Assembly: GCF_022414535.1 (NCBI RefSeq) | Contig: NZ_JADWYM010000019.1 | Location: 1-64,000, forward strand | Origin: Streptomyces sp. MUM 2J | GTDB lineage: Bacteria > Actinomycetota > Actinomycetes > Streptomycetales > Streptomycetaceae | Direction of reading: 5' to 3' | DNA length: 64,000 nucleotides | Shown: one piece after another, positions 33,982 to 42,124 of the stretch | Numbering within the stretch: the stretch's first letter is position 1 | Layout: the number at the start of each line of letters is the position of its first letter | The notes under the pieces: generated by a model | The model's input: the letters and a program-made list of their open reading frames with translations, nothing else | Told to the model about the DNA's origin: nothing | The model's database searches: none | Translations under genes and position numbers: made by a program

Positions 33982-36639
33982 ATGGATCTTCGCCCGCCCC
34001 TGCGGCGGATACTGCGCGCGCCCCGGCGTCTCCTGGCCGCCGGGGCCGCCGTCGTGGTCCTCGCCGGGGCCGGCACCTGGACGGTGACCTCGGCCGCCGC
34101 CTCCGACGACCGCCCCGCGGTGCGCCGCACCGACCAGGTCATGGCCGTGGGCGACGGCGTGCGCCTGGACACCTCCTACTTCACCCCCGGGACCGCCGGC
34201 CGCCACCCGGCCGTCCTGCTGGGCCACGGTTTCGGCGGAAGCAAGGAGGACGTCCGCCGGCAGGCCGAGGACCTGGCCGGATCCGGATACGCCGTGCTGA
34301 CCTGGTCGGCCCGCGGCTTCGGAGGGTCCACCGGCAAGATCGGGCTGAACGACCCCCGCGGCGAGGTCGCCGACGTCTCCCGGCTCATCGACTGGCTGGC
34401 CCGACGGCCCGAGGTCCGGCTCGACCGTGCCGGCGACCCCCGCGTCGGCATGGCCGGCGCCTCCTACGGTGGCGCGATCGCCCTGCTGACCGCCGGACAC
34501 GACCCCCGCGTCGACGCCATCGCCCCGTCGCTCACCTACTGGAACCTGGCGGACGCCCTCCTGCCCAACGGCGTGTTCAAGAAGCTGTGGGCCGGACTCT
34601 TCGTCAGCAGCGGCGGCGGCTGCGCCCGCTTCGAGCCCGCGCTGTGCCGGATGTACGAGCGGATCGCCGAGTCGGGCACCCCCGACGCGCAGGCCCGCGC
34701 CCTCCTGGAGCAGCGCTCGCCGTCCGCGGTCGGCGACCGGATCAAGGTGCCCACCCTGCTGGTGCAGGGCCAGACCGACTCCCTGTTCCCCCTGGGTCAG
34801 GCCGACGCCGCGGCACGGCAGATCCGGTCGAACGGCGCCCCCGTGGACGTCGACTGGATCGCCGGCGGCCACGACGGCGGCGACCTGGAACGCGCCCGTG
34901 CCCAGGGGCGGGTCAGGGCCTGGTTCGACCGTTACCTCAAGGACGAGAAGGGCACCGCCACCGGCCCCGGCTTCCGCGTCACCCGCACCGGAGGCGTCGA
35001 CTCCACCGATGGCGCCGCCCGGCTGCGGGGCGCGAGCGCCGGCACCTACCCCGGCCTGCGCAACGCACCGCAGACCGTCCCGCTCACCGGGCGGGCGCAG
35101 CAGGTCACCCATCCCGCCGGCGCGACCCCGCCCGCCGTCTCCGCCCTGCCCGGTCTCGGCGCGGGCGGCGGCCTCGCCCGGTTGTCCTCCCTCGGCGTCG
35201 GCGTCTCGCTCGACTTCCCCGGCCAGTACGCGTCGTTCGAGTCCGCTCCCCTGACCGGCGACCTCCGCATCACCGGCACCCCGACCGCGACCCTCCACGT
35301 CACGTCCACCAGCGACGACGCCGTCCTCTTCGGCAAGGTCTACGACGTGGGCCCCGACGGCGGCCGGCCCGTCCTGCCAGCTGGGCTGGTGACTCCCCTG
35401 CGCGTCCAGGGCGCCCGGTCCGGCAAGGACGTCACCCTCACCCTCCCGGCCGTCGACCACCAGGTGCAGAAGGGGCACCGCCTGCGTCTCGTCGTCGCCT
35501 CCACCGACCTCGGCTACGCCTCCCCGGCCGCCCCGGCCACCTACACCGTCGCCCTGAAGGGCGATCTGTCGGTCCCCACCGCCCCCGGCGTCCGTACCGC
35601 CGCGGCCCCCCTGCCGTCCTGGGTGTGGTGGCTGCCCCCGACCGGCGCCGCCGCGGCGCTGGTCCTGCTGCTGGCGGGCCGCCGCCGCACCACCGCCCCC
35701 GCGCCCGACCCCGCCTTGGCCGGCGTGCCGCTGGAGATCACCGATCTGACCAAGCGGTACGCCGGGGCCCGTGACCGGTACGCCGTACGCGACCTGACCT
35801 TCCGGGTGGAGCAGGGCCAGGTGCTCGGCCTGCTCGGCCCCAACGGCGCAGGCAAGACGACGACCCTGCGGATGCTGATGGGCCTGATCCGGCCCGACGG
35901 CGGCGAGATCCGCGTCTTCGGCCACGCCGTCCGCCCCGGCGCACCCGTGCTGTCCCGGGTCGGCGCCTTCGTCGAGGGCGCCGGCTTCCTGCCGCACCTG
36001 TCCGGCCGGGAGAACCTGGACCTGTACTGGCGGGCCACCGGCCGCCCGGCCGAGGACGCCCACCTCGACGAGGCGCTGCGGATCGCGGGCCTCGGCGACG
36101 CTCTCGAACGGGCGGTGCGCACCTACTCACAGGGCATGCGGCAGCGCCTGGCCATCGCCCAGGCCATGCTGGGCCTGCCCGACCTGCTCATCCTCGACGA
36201 GCCGGCCAACGGCCTCGACCCGCCCCAGATCCGCGAGATGCGCGAGGTGATGATCCGGTACGCGGCCGGCGGACGCACGGTGATCGTCTCCAGCCACCTG
36301 CTCGCGGAGGTCGAGCAGTCCTGCACCCACCTGGTCGTCATGGACCGGGGCCGGCTCGTCCAGGCCGGCCCGGTCGGCGAGATCGTCGGCGCCGGGGACA
36401 CGCTGCTCGTCGGCACCGACGCACCCGTGCCGGACCGGGTGCTGGAGAAGGCCGCCGCGCTGCCCGGCGTCGCCTCCGCCCTGCGCGCCGACGAAGGGCT
36501 CCTGATCCGGCTGGACGCCGACGGCACGGCGGCCCGCCTGGTCGCCGACCTGGTGCGGCTCGACGTGCCCGTGACGTCGCTAGGCCCGCACGGCCGTCTG
36601 GAAGACGCCTTCCTCACCCTGATCGGAGGCTCGGCATGA
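33982..36639 (+). CDS. alpha/beta hydrolase - ABC ATPase fusion
   Basis: An 885-residue two-part protein. Residues 16-40 are a signal/anchor helix. Residues 50-540 are an S15/CocE-type alpha/beta hydrolase with nucleophile Ser161 (GASYGG), GHGFGGSKED and a C-terminal beta-sandwich. Residues 546-569 form a membrane helix. Residues 585-885 are an ABC ATPase with Walker A GPNGAGKTT (about 620-628), signature YSQGMRQR (about 714) and Walker B LLILDEP (about 733-739). The topology puts the hydrolase outside and the ATPase inside. It overlaps the permease gene by 4 bases. It probably couples substrate cleavage outside to transport. The substrate is unknown. Confidence 0.88.
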   Translation: MDLRPPLRRILRAPRRLLAAGAAVVVLAGAGTWTVTSAAASDDRPAVRRTDQVMAVGDGVRLDTSYFTPGTAGRHPAVLLGHGFGGSKEDVRRQAEDLAGSGYAVLTWSARGFGGSTGKIGLNDPRGEVADVSRLIDWLARRPEVRLDRAGDPRVGMAGASYGGAIALLTAGHDPRVDAIAPSLTYWNLADALLPNGVFKKLWAGLFVSSGGGCARFEPALCRMYERIAESGTPDAQARALLEQRSPSAVGDRIKVPTLLVQGQTDSLFPLGQADAAARQIRSNGAPVDVDWIAGGHDGGDLERARAQGRVRAWFDRYLKDEKGTATGPGFRVTRTGGVDSTDGAARLRGASAGTYPGLRNAPQTVPLTGRAQQVTHPAGATPPAVSALPGLGAGGGLARLSSLGVGVSLDFPGQYASFESAPLTGDLRITGTPTATLHVTSTSDDAVLFGKVYDVGPDGGRPVLPAGLVTPLRVQGARSGKDVTLTLPAVDHQVQKGHRLRLVVASTDLGYASPAAPATYTVALKGDLSVPTAPGVRTAAAPLPSWVWWLPPTGAAAALVLLLAGRRRTTAPAPDPALAGVPLEITDLTKRYAGARDRYAVRDLTFRVEQGQVLGLLGPNGAGKTTTLRMLMGLIRPDGGEIRVFGHAVRPGAPVLSRVGAFVEGAGFLPHLSGRENLDLYWRATGRPAEDAHLDEALRIAGLGDALERAVRTYSQGMRQRLAIAQAMLGLPDLLILDEPANGLDPPQIREMREVMIRYAAGGRTVIVSSHLLAEVEQSCTHLVVMDRGRLVQAGPVGEIVGAGDTLLVGTDAPVPDRVLEKAAALPGVASALRADEGLLIRLDADGTAARLVADLVRLDVPVTSLGPHGRLEDAFLTLIGGSA

Positions 36640-37490
36640 GCACGCTCACCGAGGCCGCCCCCGGCTACCGGGCCCGCCGCACCCTGCCGCTGCGCGTCGA
36701 ACTGGTCCGCCAGCTCACACGGCGCCGCACGCTGGTCATGGCCGGCATCCTCGCCGCCCTGCCCTTCGTGCTGCTGACGGCCTTCGCGATCGGAGGGGAG
36801 CCGGGCGGCCGCAACAGCGCGCTCACCCTCATGGACACGGCCACCGCGTCCGGCGCCAACTTCGCCGCTGTCAACCTGTTCGTCTCCGCGGGCTTCCTCC
36901 TGGTCATCCCGGTCGCCCTGTTCTGCGGGGACACGGTGGCGTCGGAGGCGTCCTGGTCCTCCCTGCGCTACCTGCTGGCGGCGCCGGTGCCCCGGGCCCG
37001 GCTGCTCGCCTCCAAGCTCGCCGTCGGCCTCGGGCTCAGCCTGGCCGCGATGGTGCTGCTGCCGCTGGTCGCCCTGGCCGTCGGCACGGCCGCCTACGGC
37101 TGGGGCCCGCTGGAACTGCCCACGGGCGGCGCGCTGGACGCGGGCACGGCGGCGCAGCGGCTCGTGGTCGTCGTGGCGTACCTGTTCGTGTCCCAACTGG
37201 TCACCGCGGGGCTGGCGTTCTGGCTGTCGACGAGGACGGACGCCCCACTCGGCGCGGTCGGCGGTGCGGTCGGCCTGACCATCGTCGGCAACGTCCTCGA
37301 CGCCGTCACCGCGCTCGGCCACTGGCGCGACTTCCTGCCCGCGCATTGGCAGTTCGCCTGGGCGGACGTCGTACAGCCCCACCCGGAGTGGTCCGGGGTG
37401 ATCCAGGGCGCCGCCCTCTCCGTCACGTACGCGCTGGTGCTGTTCGCCCTGGCCTTCCGGGGCTTCGCCCACAAGGACGTGGTCAGCTAG
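36636..37490 (+). CDS. ABC transporter permease
   Basis: A 284-residue ABC-2-type permease with six hydrophobic segments (about residues 33-52, 72-98, 115-160, 170-200, 205-225 and 255-275). Its ATG overlaps the stop of the hydrolase-ATPase gene (ATGA), so the two are made together and form one transporter. A motif LRYLLAAPVPRARLLASK in the first loop is typical of this family. The direction of transport and the substrate are unknown. Confidence 0.9.
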   Translation: MSTLTEAAPGYRARRTLPLRVELVRQLTRRRTLVMAGILAALPFVLLTAFAIGGEPGGRNSALTLMDTATASGANFAAVNLFVSAGFLLVIPVALFCGDTVASEASWSSLRYLLAAPVPRARLLASKLAVGLGLSLAAMVLLPLVALAVGTAAYGWGPLELPTGGALDAGTAAQRLVVVVAYLFVSQLVTAGLAFWLSTRTDAPLGAVGGAVGLTIVGNVLDAVTALGHWRDFLPAHWQFAWADVVQPHPEWSGVIQGAALSVTYALVLFALAFRGFAHKDVVS

Positions 37491-37862
37491 GGCGCCGGGG
37501 GAAAGACCCGCCCGCCCCGCGGCGTCCGACGCGCGCACGCCGTGTCGTCGGGCCCGCACGCCCCGTCCGCGGGCGCCCTCCGCCGTGTGATCGCACGTAC
37601 CGGACGCCGCAGGGCCCGCCCTCCGGGCGGCCGCCGCTCCTCTCGGGACACGCCCCGTGCCGCGAGCCGGGAGGGGGCCACCGCGAGCCGGTGGGCCCTC
37701 CGGTCGCGGCCCGGATCAACGGAGGATCACCTACCGGTCTCGACCGCCGCCCGCCGTGCCCTGTTCGAGATCGATCCGCAACGCCCCGTACCGCACGTTC
37801 CCGTCCCCCGAGCCGTCACAGTCACTGCAGGCGACGTCAACCGAATCAGGGGGAAAGGAAAC
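37491..37862. other. intergenic region, nothing clear
   Basis: The 372 bases before the von Willebrand A gene contain no supported ORF or clear repeat. They must contain the promoter of the next gene. Confidence 0.4.
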
Positions 37863-39386
37863 ATGGAGCGGTACCGGACACGACGGCTGCGCGGCGCCCT
37901 GCTCGCTCTCACCGCGCTCGGCGGCCTGCTGCTCGCCGGATGCAGCTCGGGAGGCACCGGCGGCACCTCGGCCGCCGGCACGAGGGGCGGGATGCCGGCG
38001 CCCGCCCCCGACAGCACCGGGGCCGGCGTCCGGGCGGACGGGAACGGGCGGGAGTCCGGTGCGCCGCAGGACTTCCTCTCCACCTTCGCCCTCGACGTCG
38101 ACACCGCCTCCTACGACTACGCCCGCCGCCTGCTGGCCGAGGGCCGGCGGCCCGATCCGTCCCAGGTGCGCCCCGAGGAGTTCGTCAACAGCTTCCGCCA
38201 GGACTACCCGCGGCCCGACGGCAACGGCTTCACCGTGACCGTCGACGGCGCCCGTACCGGCGAGGGGGACTGGTCCCTGGTCCGCGTCGGCCTCGCCACC
38301 CGCTCCGCGGGTTCCGACGCCGAACGCCCGCCCGCCGCGCTGACCTTCGTCATCGACGTCTCCGGCTCCATGGACGAACCCGGCCGCCTCGACCTCGCCC
38401 GGAAGGCCCTCGGCGTGATGACCGACCGGCTGCGTGACGACGACTCCGTGGCCCTGGTCACCTTCACCGACGAGGCGCGGACGGTCCTGCCCATGACCCG
38501 CCTCGACGGCCACCGCGGGACGGTCCATCGCGCGATCGACGGCCTTCGGGCCCGCGAGTCCACCAACCTCGGCGCCGGTGTGCGCACCGGTTACGACACT
38601 GCCGTCGAGGGCCTGCGCAAGGGCGCCACCAATCGGGTCGTCCTGATCTCCGACGCACTCGCCAACACCGGCGACACCGACCCCGACTCCATCCTGGAAC
38701 GCATCTCCTCGGCCCGCCGCGAGCACGGCATCACCCTCTTCGGCGTCGGCGTCGGCAGCGACTACGGCGATGCCCTCATGGAACGCCTCGCCGACAAGGG
38801 CGACGGGCACACCGTGTACGTGTCCGACGAGGAGCAGGCCCGCAAGGTGTTCGGCGAGGAACTCCCGCGGAACGTCGGCCTCACCGCCCGCGACGCCAGG
38901 GCACAGGTCGCCTTCGCCCCCGCCACGGTCGCCGAGTTCCGCCTGATCGGCTACGACGACCGCCGGGTCGCCGACGACGACTTCCGCAACGACCGGGTCG
39001 ACGGCGGCGAGGTCGGCCCCGGCCACGCCGTCACCGCCCTGTACGCCGTCCGCACCGAGCCCGGCGCCCGCGGCCATCTGGCGACGGCGACGGTGCGCTG
39101 GCTCGATCCCGGCTCCCGTACCCCGCACGAGCAGACCGGGCAGTTGGAGACCGGTTCCCTGACGGACGACGTGTGGCGCGCGAGCCCTCGCTTCCAGGTC
39201 GCGGCGACGGCGGCGTACTTCGCCGACGCCCTGCGCTCGCCCGATCCCCGCCACGGCACCCTCCCGGGTGCCCCGGCCCTCGACCGGCTCGCCGAGCACG
39301 CCGACCGCCTCGCGCGGACCACCGAGGACGAGGACGTACGGCGGCTCGGCGACGCCATCCGTCAAGCGTCCCGCTACCGGGAATAG
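37863..39386 (+). CDS. von Willebrand factor A lipoprotein (YfbK-like)
   Basis: A 507-residue surface lipoprotein. The lipobox LLAGC places Cys27 at the mature N-terminus. A Gly/Ala/Pro-rich linker runs to about residue 70. An N-terminal helper domain (FALDVDTASYDYARR) follows. The vWA domain (about 160-330) holds the MIDAS residues DVSGSM and TNLGAG. A DUF3520-type C-terminal region follows (about 345-500). It probably binds other surface proteins through a metal. The start has GGGAAAGG upstream. The function is not known. Confidence 0.88.
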   Translation: MERYRTRRLRGALLALTALGGLLLAGCSSGGTGGTSAAGTRGGMPAPAPDSTGAGVRADGNGRESGAPQDFLSTFALDVDTASYDYARRLLAEGRRPDPSQVRPEEFVNSFRQDYPRPDGNGFTVTVDGARTGEGDWSLVRVGLATRSAGSDAERPPAALTFVIDVSGSMDEPGRLDLARKALGVMTDRLRDDDSVALVTFTDEARTVLPMTRLDGHRGTVHRAIDGLRARESTNLGAGVRTGYDTAVEGLRKGATNRVVLISDALANTGDTDPDSILERISSARREHGITLFGVGVGSDYGDALMERLADKGDGHTVYVSDEEQARKVFGEELPRNVGLTARDARAQVAFAPATVAEFRLIGYDDRRVADDDFRNDRVDGGEVGPGHAVTALYAVRTEPGARGHLATATVRWLDPGSRTPHEQTGQLETGSLTDDVWRASPRFQVAATAAYFADALRSPDPRHGTLPGAPALDRLAEHADRLARTTEDEDVRRLGDAIRQASRYRE

Positions 39387-39558
39387 TGCCGCGACGGGAC
39401 CGCCGTCCCCCGCCGCCGTTGCCGGGGTGCTTCCCGGGGGCTCCGGCCGCGATGCCGTGACGGGCCGTCGCCGGGCGCCGTGAGCCGGTGGGTCCCTCCG
39501 GTCGCGGCACCGGCGCCGGTCCTGTGGCGCCGTCGCCGTCCGGGGGCGTCCGGACACG

Positions 39559-39600
39559 CGAACGGCGGGCCACCGGGAGGAACCGGTGGCCCGCCGTTCG
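39559..39600 (-). terminator. terminator of the third rodlin gene
   Basis: Arms at 39559-39576 and 39583-39600 are perfect 18-base reverse complements with a 6-base loop, 14 bases after the stop codon on the minus strand. Confidence 0.9.
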
Positions 39601-39613
39601 GTGCGGGGGCCGG

Positions 39614-40021
39614 TCAGCCGTTGCCCGCGCCGTTGCCCGACAGGGCCGAGATGTCGTCCAGGATGTGCGACAGCGGCTCGTCGCCCTTGGCCTGGGTGGA
39701 GTTCTCGACGCACTGCTGGTTCTGCGGCGCGGACAGGATCGGGATGTCCTGGACGCCGACGTTGACCAGGGCGACGAGCGACTGCGCGTTGAGCTTCGCC
39801 GGCAGGCCGACACAGGGCTTGTTGAGGGAGCCCTGGACCAGCGACAGCTGCGGGCTCATGTCGCCCTTGGTCACCGAGTTGCCGAACTCCTGCGAAGCGC
39901 CGTTGCCGCTGGCGGAGGTGGTGCCGGTGTCGTCGCCGATGGCGAGCGCCTGGGGGGCGGTCGCCGCCGACATACCGGCGATGGAGGCGGCAAGAGCCGC
40001 GGTCGCCCACAGCTTCTTCAT
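39614..40021 (-). CDS. rdlC: rodlin protein (third copy)
   Basis: A 135-residue secreted rodlin. A signal peptide (residues 1-28, ending AQALA-type) is followed by the mature region with GTTSASGNG, MSPQLSLVQGSLNKPC and the two Cys of C-VGLPAK and NQQC. Rodlins form the paired rodlet layer of aerial hyphae together with chaplins. It is adjacent to and in the same direction as the next rodlin. The name is tentative, since most strains are described with two rodlins. Confidence 0.93.
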   Translation of the reverse strand: MKKLWATAALAASIAGMSAATAPQALAIGDDTGTTSASGNGASQEFGNSVTKGDMSPQLSLVQGSLNKPCVGLPAKLNAQSLVALVNVGVQDIPILSAPQNQQCVENSTQAKGDEPLSHILDDISALSGNGAGNG

Positions 40022-40260
40022 GTTCGTTCCCTTCGAAAAGGCGGACTCCGGGGGAGGAGCTGCGTGATCGTCAACGCGCACGGGCCTCCCGGGTTTCGGC
40101 CTGTGACCCGAACGGAGCAGCGCATTCCGGGGCGGGCGCGAGCCTCGCCCGCACGCCGGTGAACTCCCCGGGGGTGCGCCGCCGTTCGACGGGTCCCACG
40201 GACCGGCCCCTGCGGGCGGCGGCAGGGGCCCGGGTCCGCCGTCACGTGCCCCCGGACAGG

Positions 40261-40319
40261 CCAGCGGGCCGCCGACGAATCGGCGGCCCGCTGGGCGGGG
40301 TCCGAGAACTCGGACCCCG
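40261..40319 (-). terminator. two tandem terminator hairpins after rdlB
   Basis: The first hairpin has 15-base arms at 40261-40275 and 40280-40294 with a CGAA loop. The second has 11-base arms at 40296-40306 and 40309-40319 with a 2-base loop. Both stems are perfect. Confidence 0.85.
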
Positions 40320-40326
40320 AGGCTGT

Positions 40327-40354
40327 TCAGAACAGTCGCTTCAGAACAGTCGCT
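40327..40354. repeat. tandem 14-base duplication at the rdlB stop
   Basis: TCAGAACAGTCGCT occurs twice head to tail at 40327-40340 and 40341-40354, touching the minus-strand stop codon. It looks like a recent slippage duplication. Confidence 0.9.
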
Positions 40355-40770
40355 CAGTGGTTGGCGGCACCGTTGCCGGCCAGCACCGAGATGTCGTCCA
40401 GGATGTGCGACAGCGGCTCGTCGCCCTTGGCCTGGGTGGAGTTCTCGACGCACTGCTGGTTCTGCGGCGCGGACAGGATCGGGATGTCCTGGACGCCGAC
40501 GTTGACCAGGCCGACGAGCGACTGCGCGTTGACCTTGGCCGGCAGGCCGATGCAGGGCTTGTTGAACGAGCCCTGGATGAGCGCCATCTGCGGGCTCATG
40601 TTGCCGTACGTGGCGGAGTTGCCGAACGACTGCATGGCCCCGTTGCCGCTGGCGGACGTGGTGCCGTTGTCGTTGCCGATGGCCAGAGCCTGCGGCGCGG
40701 CGGCGGCAGAGGCGCCCACGACGGAAGCGGCGACCGCGGCGGAAGCCAGTACCTTCTTGATCACTTGCAT
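40354..40770 (-). CDS. rdlB: rodlin protein
   Basis: A 138-residue rodlin with a signal peptide (MQVIKKVLASAAVAASVVGA ...) and the same mature pattern (GTTSASGNG, NKPCIGLPAK, NQQCVENSTQ, SHILDDIS) as its neighbours. It is divergent from the next rodlin over a 254-base gap, as rdlA and rdlB are in S. coelicolor. It acts in the outer spore and hyphal sheath. The ATG at 40770 has AGAAGG upstream. Confidence 0.94.
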   Translation of the reverse strand: MQVIKKVLASAAVAASVVGASAAAAPQALAIGNDNGTTSASGNGAMQSFGNSATYGNMSPQMALIQGSFNKPCIGLPAKVNAQSLVGLVNVGVQDIPILSAPQNQQCVENSTQAKGDEPLSHILDDISVLAGNGAANH

Positions 40771-40910
40771 GTCCCTTCTGGAGAAACCCCGTCCACCGGA
40801 GCGCTCTGGACAACTGCGCCGGGCCTGCTTGGTTGCTGCCATTCACTCTGATGGCCTAAAGCGTCGAACGGGTCGGCGCGTTCTCACCCGCTGGTGTATT
40901 CCGTGAATTC

Positions 40911-40938
40911 CGTGACCGCACACGCACCGATCGGGTGA
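40911..40938 (+). promoter_or_regulatory. candidate sigma-BldN promoter of rdlA
   Basis: CGTGAC at 40911-40916 and GGGTGA at 40933-40938 are 16 bases apart. They resemble the BldN pattern CGTAAC-N16-CGTTGA that drives rodlin and chaplin genes. The -10 matches only four of six bases, so the call is tentative. Confidence 0.35.
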
Positions 40939-41024
40939 AGGCCCGCAACCAATCCCCTCCCGCCGGGTTGATGCGGGGGCAGGAACACACGTCTTGGCCC
41001 CGGGGCCAGGAAAGGAAAAGCGAA

Positions 41025-41435
41025 ATGCTGAAGAAGGCAATGGCCGCGGCGGCGGTCGCCGCGTCCCTCGTCGGCGCGTCGGCGGCGGCGGCCCCCCAGG
41101 CGCTTGCCATCGGCGACGACAGCGGCACCACCTCCGCCAGCGGCAACGGTGCGCACAGCGCGTTCGGCAACTCGGTGACCAAGGGTGACATGAGCCCGCA
41201 GGCCACCCTGGTCCAGGGCTCGCTCAACAAGCTCTGTGTCGGTCTGCCGGCCAAGGGCAACGTCCAGTCCGTCCTTGCCGCGGTCAACGTCGGTGTCCAG
41301 GACGTCCCTGTCCTGTCCGCGCCGCAGAACCAGCAGTGCGCCGAGAACTCCACCCAGGCCAAGGGCGACGAGCCGCTGTCGCACATCCTGGACGACATCT
41401 CGGCCCTGTCGGGCAACGGCATCCAGAACGGCTGA
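41025..41435 (+). CDS. rdlA: rodlin protein
   Basis: A 136-residue rodlin with a 28-residue signal peptide. The mature domain keeps GTTSASGNG, MSPQATLVQGSLNK, CVGLPAK and NQQCAENSTQAKG, with two conserved Cys. It is divergent from rdlB and followed by a short chaplin on the same strand, the same order as in S. coelicolor. The ATG at 41025 follows AGGAAAAGCGAA. The function is assembly of rodlets with chaplins at the hyphal surface. Confidence 0.94.
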   Translation: MLKKAMAAAAVAASLVGASAAAAPQALAIGDDSGTTSASGNGAHSAFGNSVTKGDMSPQATLVQGSLNKLCVGLPAKGNVQSVLAAVNVGVQDVPVLSAPQNQQCAENSTQAKGDEPLSHILDDISALSGNGIQNG

Positions 41436-41452
41436 TCCACGCCGCGCGCCGC

Positions 41453-41499
41453 GCGCCCGGACGATCCCGCGCTTCCCCCGCACGGGCCCGTCCGGGCGC
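41453..41499 (+). terminator. probable rdlA terminator
   Basis: GCGCCCGGACG and CGTCCGGGCGC are perfect 11-base arms around a 25-base loop just after the rdlA stop. The rest of the gap to 41786 is AT-richer and probably holds the promoter of the next chaplin. Confidence 0.6.
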
Positions 41500-41786
41500 C
41501 TGCGCGCGCCGTGCACCGATCCTTTCCTCTGCTTTTCTGATCTTCGCCCGGCTCCTGCTCCGCCACTCAGGCGAACCGTTTCCCCTCTTATGGGTCCCCT
41601 ATGTCAATTCTCTGAAGGCGTTCGAGTGAATTCCCCTGCGGCCCCCGTTCCGTAGTTTCTCCGGCCGTCTATGTCTCGTTTGCAGCCTGCAGGTCATGGT
41701 GCGAGCCGTTCCGACTGTGCTCGCTCGGTTCTGCCCGTCAACGGCCGGGCCGACATAGGGGCATGACCGCAGAGAAGGGAAACTCC

Positions 41787-42014
41787 ATGAAGAAGAGCGC
41801 CGCTGTTGTCGCGGGCCTCGTCCTGGCTCTCGGCGGGGCCGCCCCGGCCTTCGCCGACGCCGGTGCCGAGGGTGCCGCCATCGGTTCGCCGGGCGTCCTG
41901 TCGGGCAACGTCGTCCAGGTTCCGATCCACATCCCGGTCAACGCCTGCGGCAACTCCGTCGACGTCATCGCCCTGCTGAACCCGGCTTTCGGCAACGTCT
42001 GCGTCAACAGCTGA
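41787..42014 (+). CDS. chpD: short chaplin
   Basis: A 75-residue secreted chaplin: signal peptide 1-23, then one chaplin domain with GSPGVLSGNVVQVPIHIPVN, the two Cys of NACGNS and GNVCVN, and LLNPAFG. Short chaplins self-assemble into amyloid fibres that make aerial hyphae hydrophobic. The position next to rdlA matches S. coelicolor chpD, but the name is by synteny only. The ATG at 41787 follows GAAGGGAA. Confidence 0.95.
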   Translation: MKKSAAVVAGLVLALGGAAPAFADAGAEGAAIGSPGVLSGNVVQVPIHIPVNACGNSVDVIALLNPAFGNVCVNS

Positions 42015-42046
42015 CGGTTTGACCCACCAGCCGTACGGCTGTGTCG

Positions 42047-42094
42047 AGGCCGGCCTTGGACAAGTGCTCTCTCCGTGCCCAAGGCCGGCCTTTT
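42047..42094 (+). terminator. terminator between two chaplins
   Basis: AGGCCGGCCTTGG (42047-42059) and CCAAGGCCGGCCT (42079-42091) pair perfectly and are followed by TTTT. It should end the short chaplin transcript, so the next gene either has its own promoter or depends on read-through. Confidence 0.85.
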
Positions 42095-42124
42095 CCCACT
42101 TCTTCAAGCAGGAAGACCACGAGA

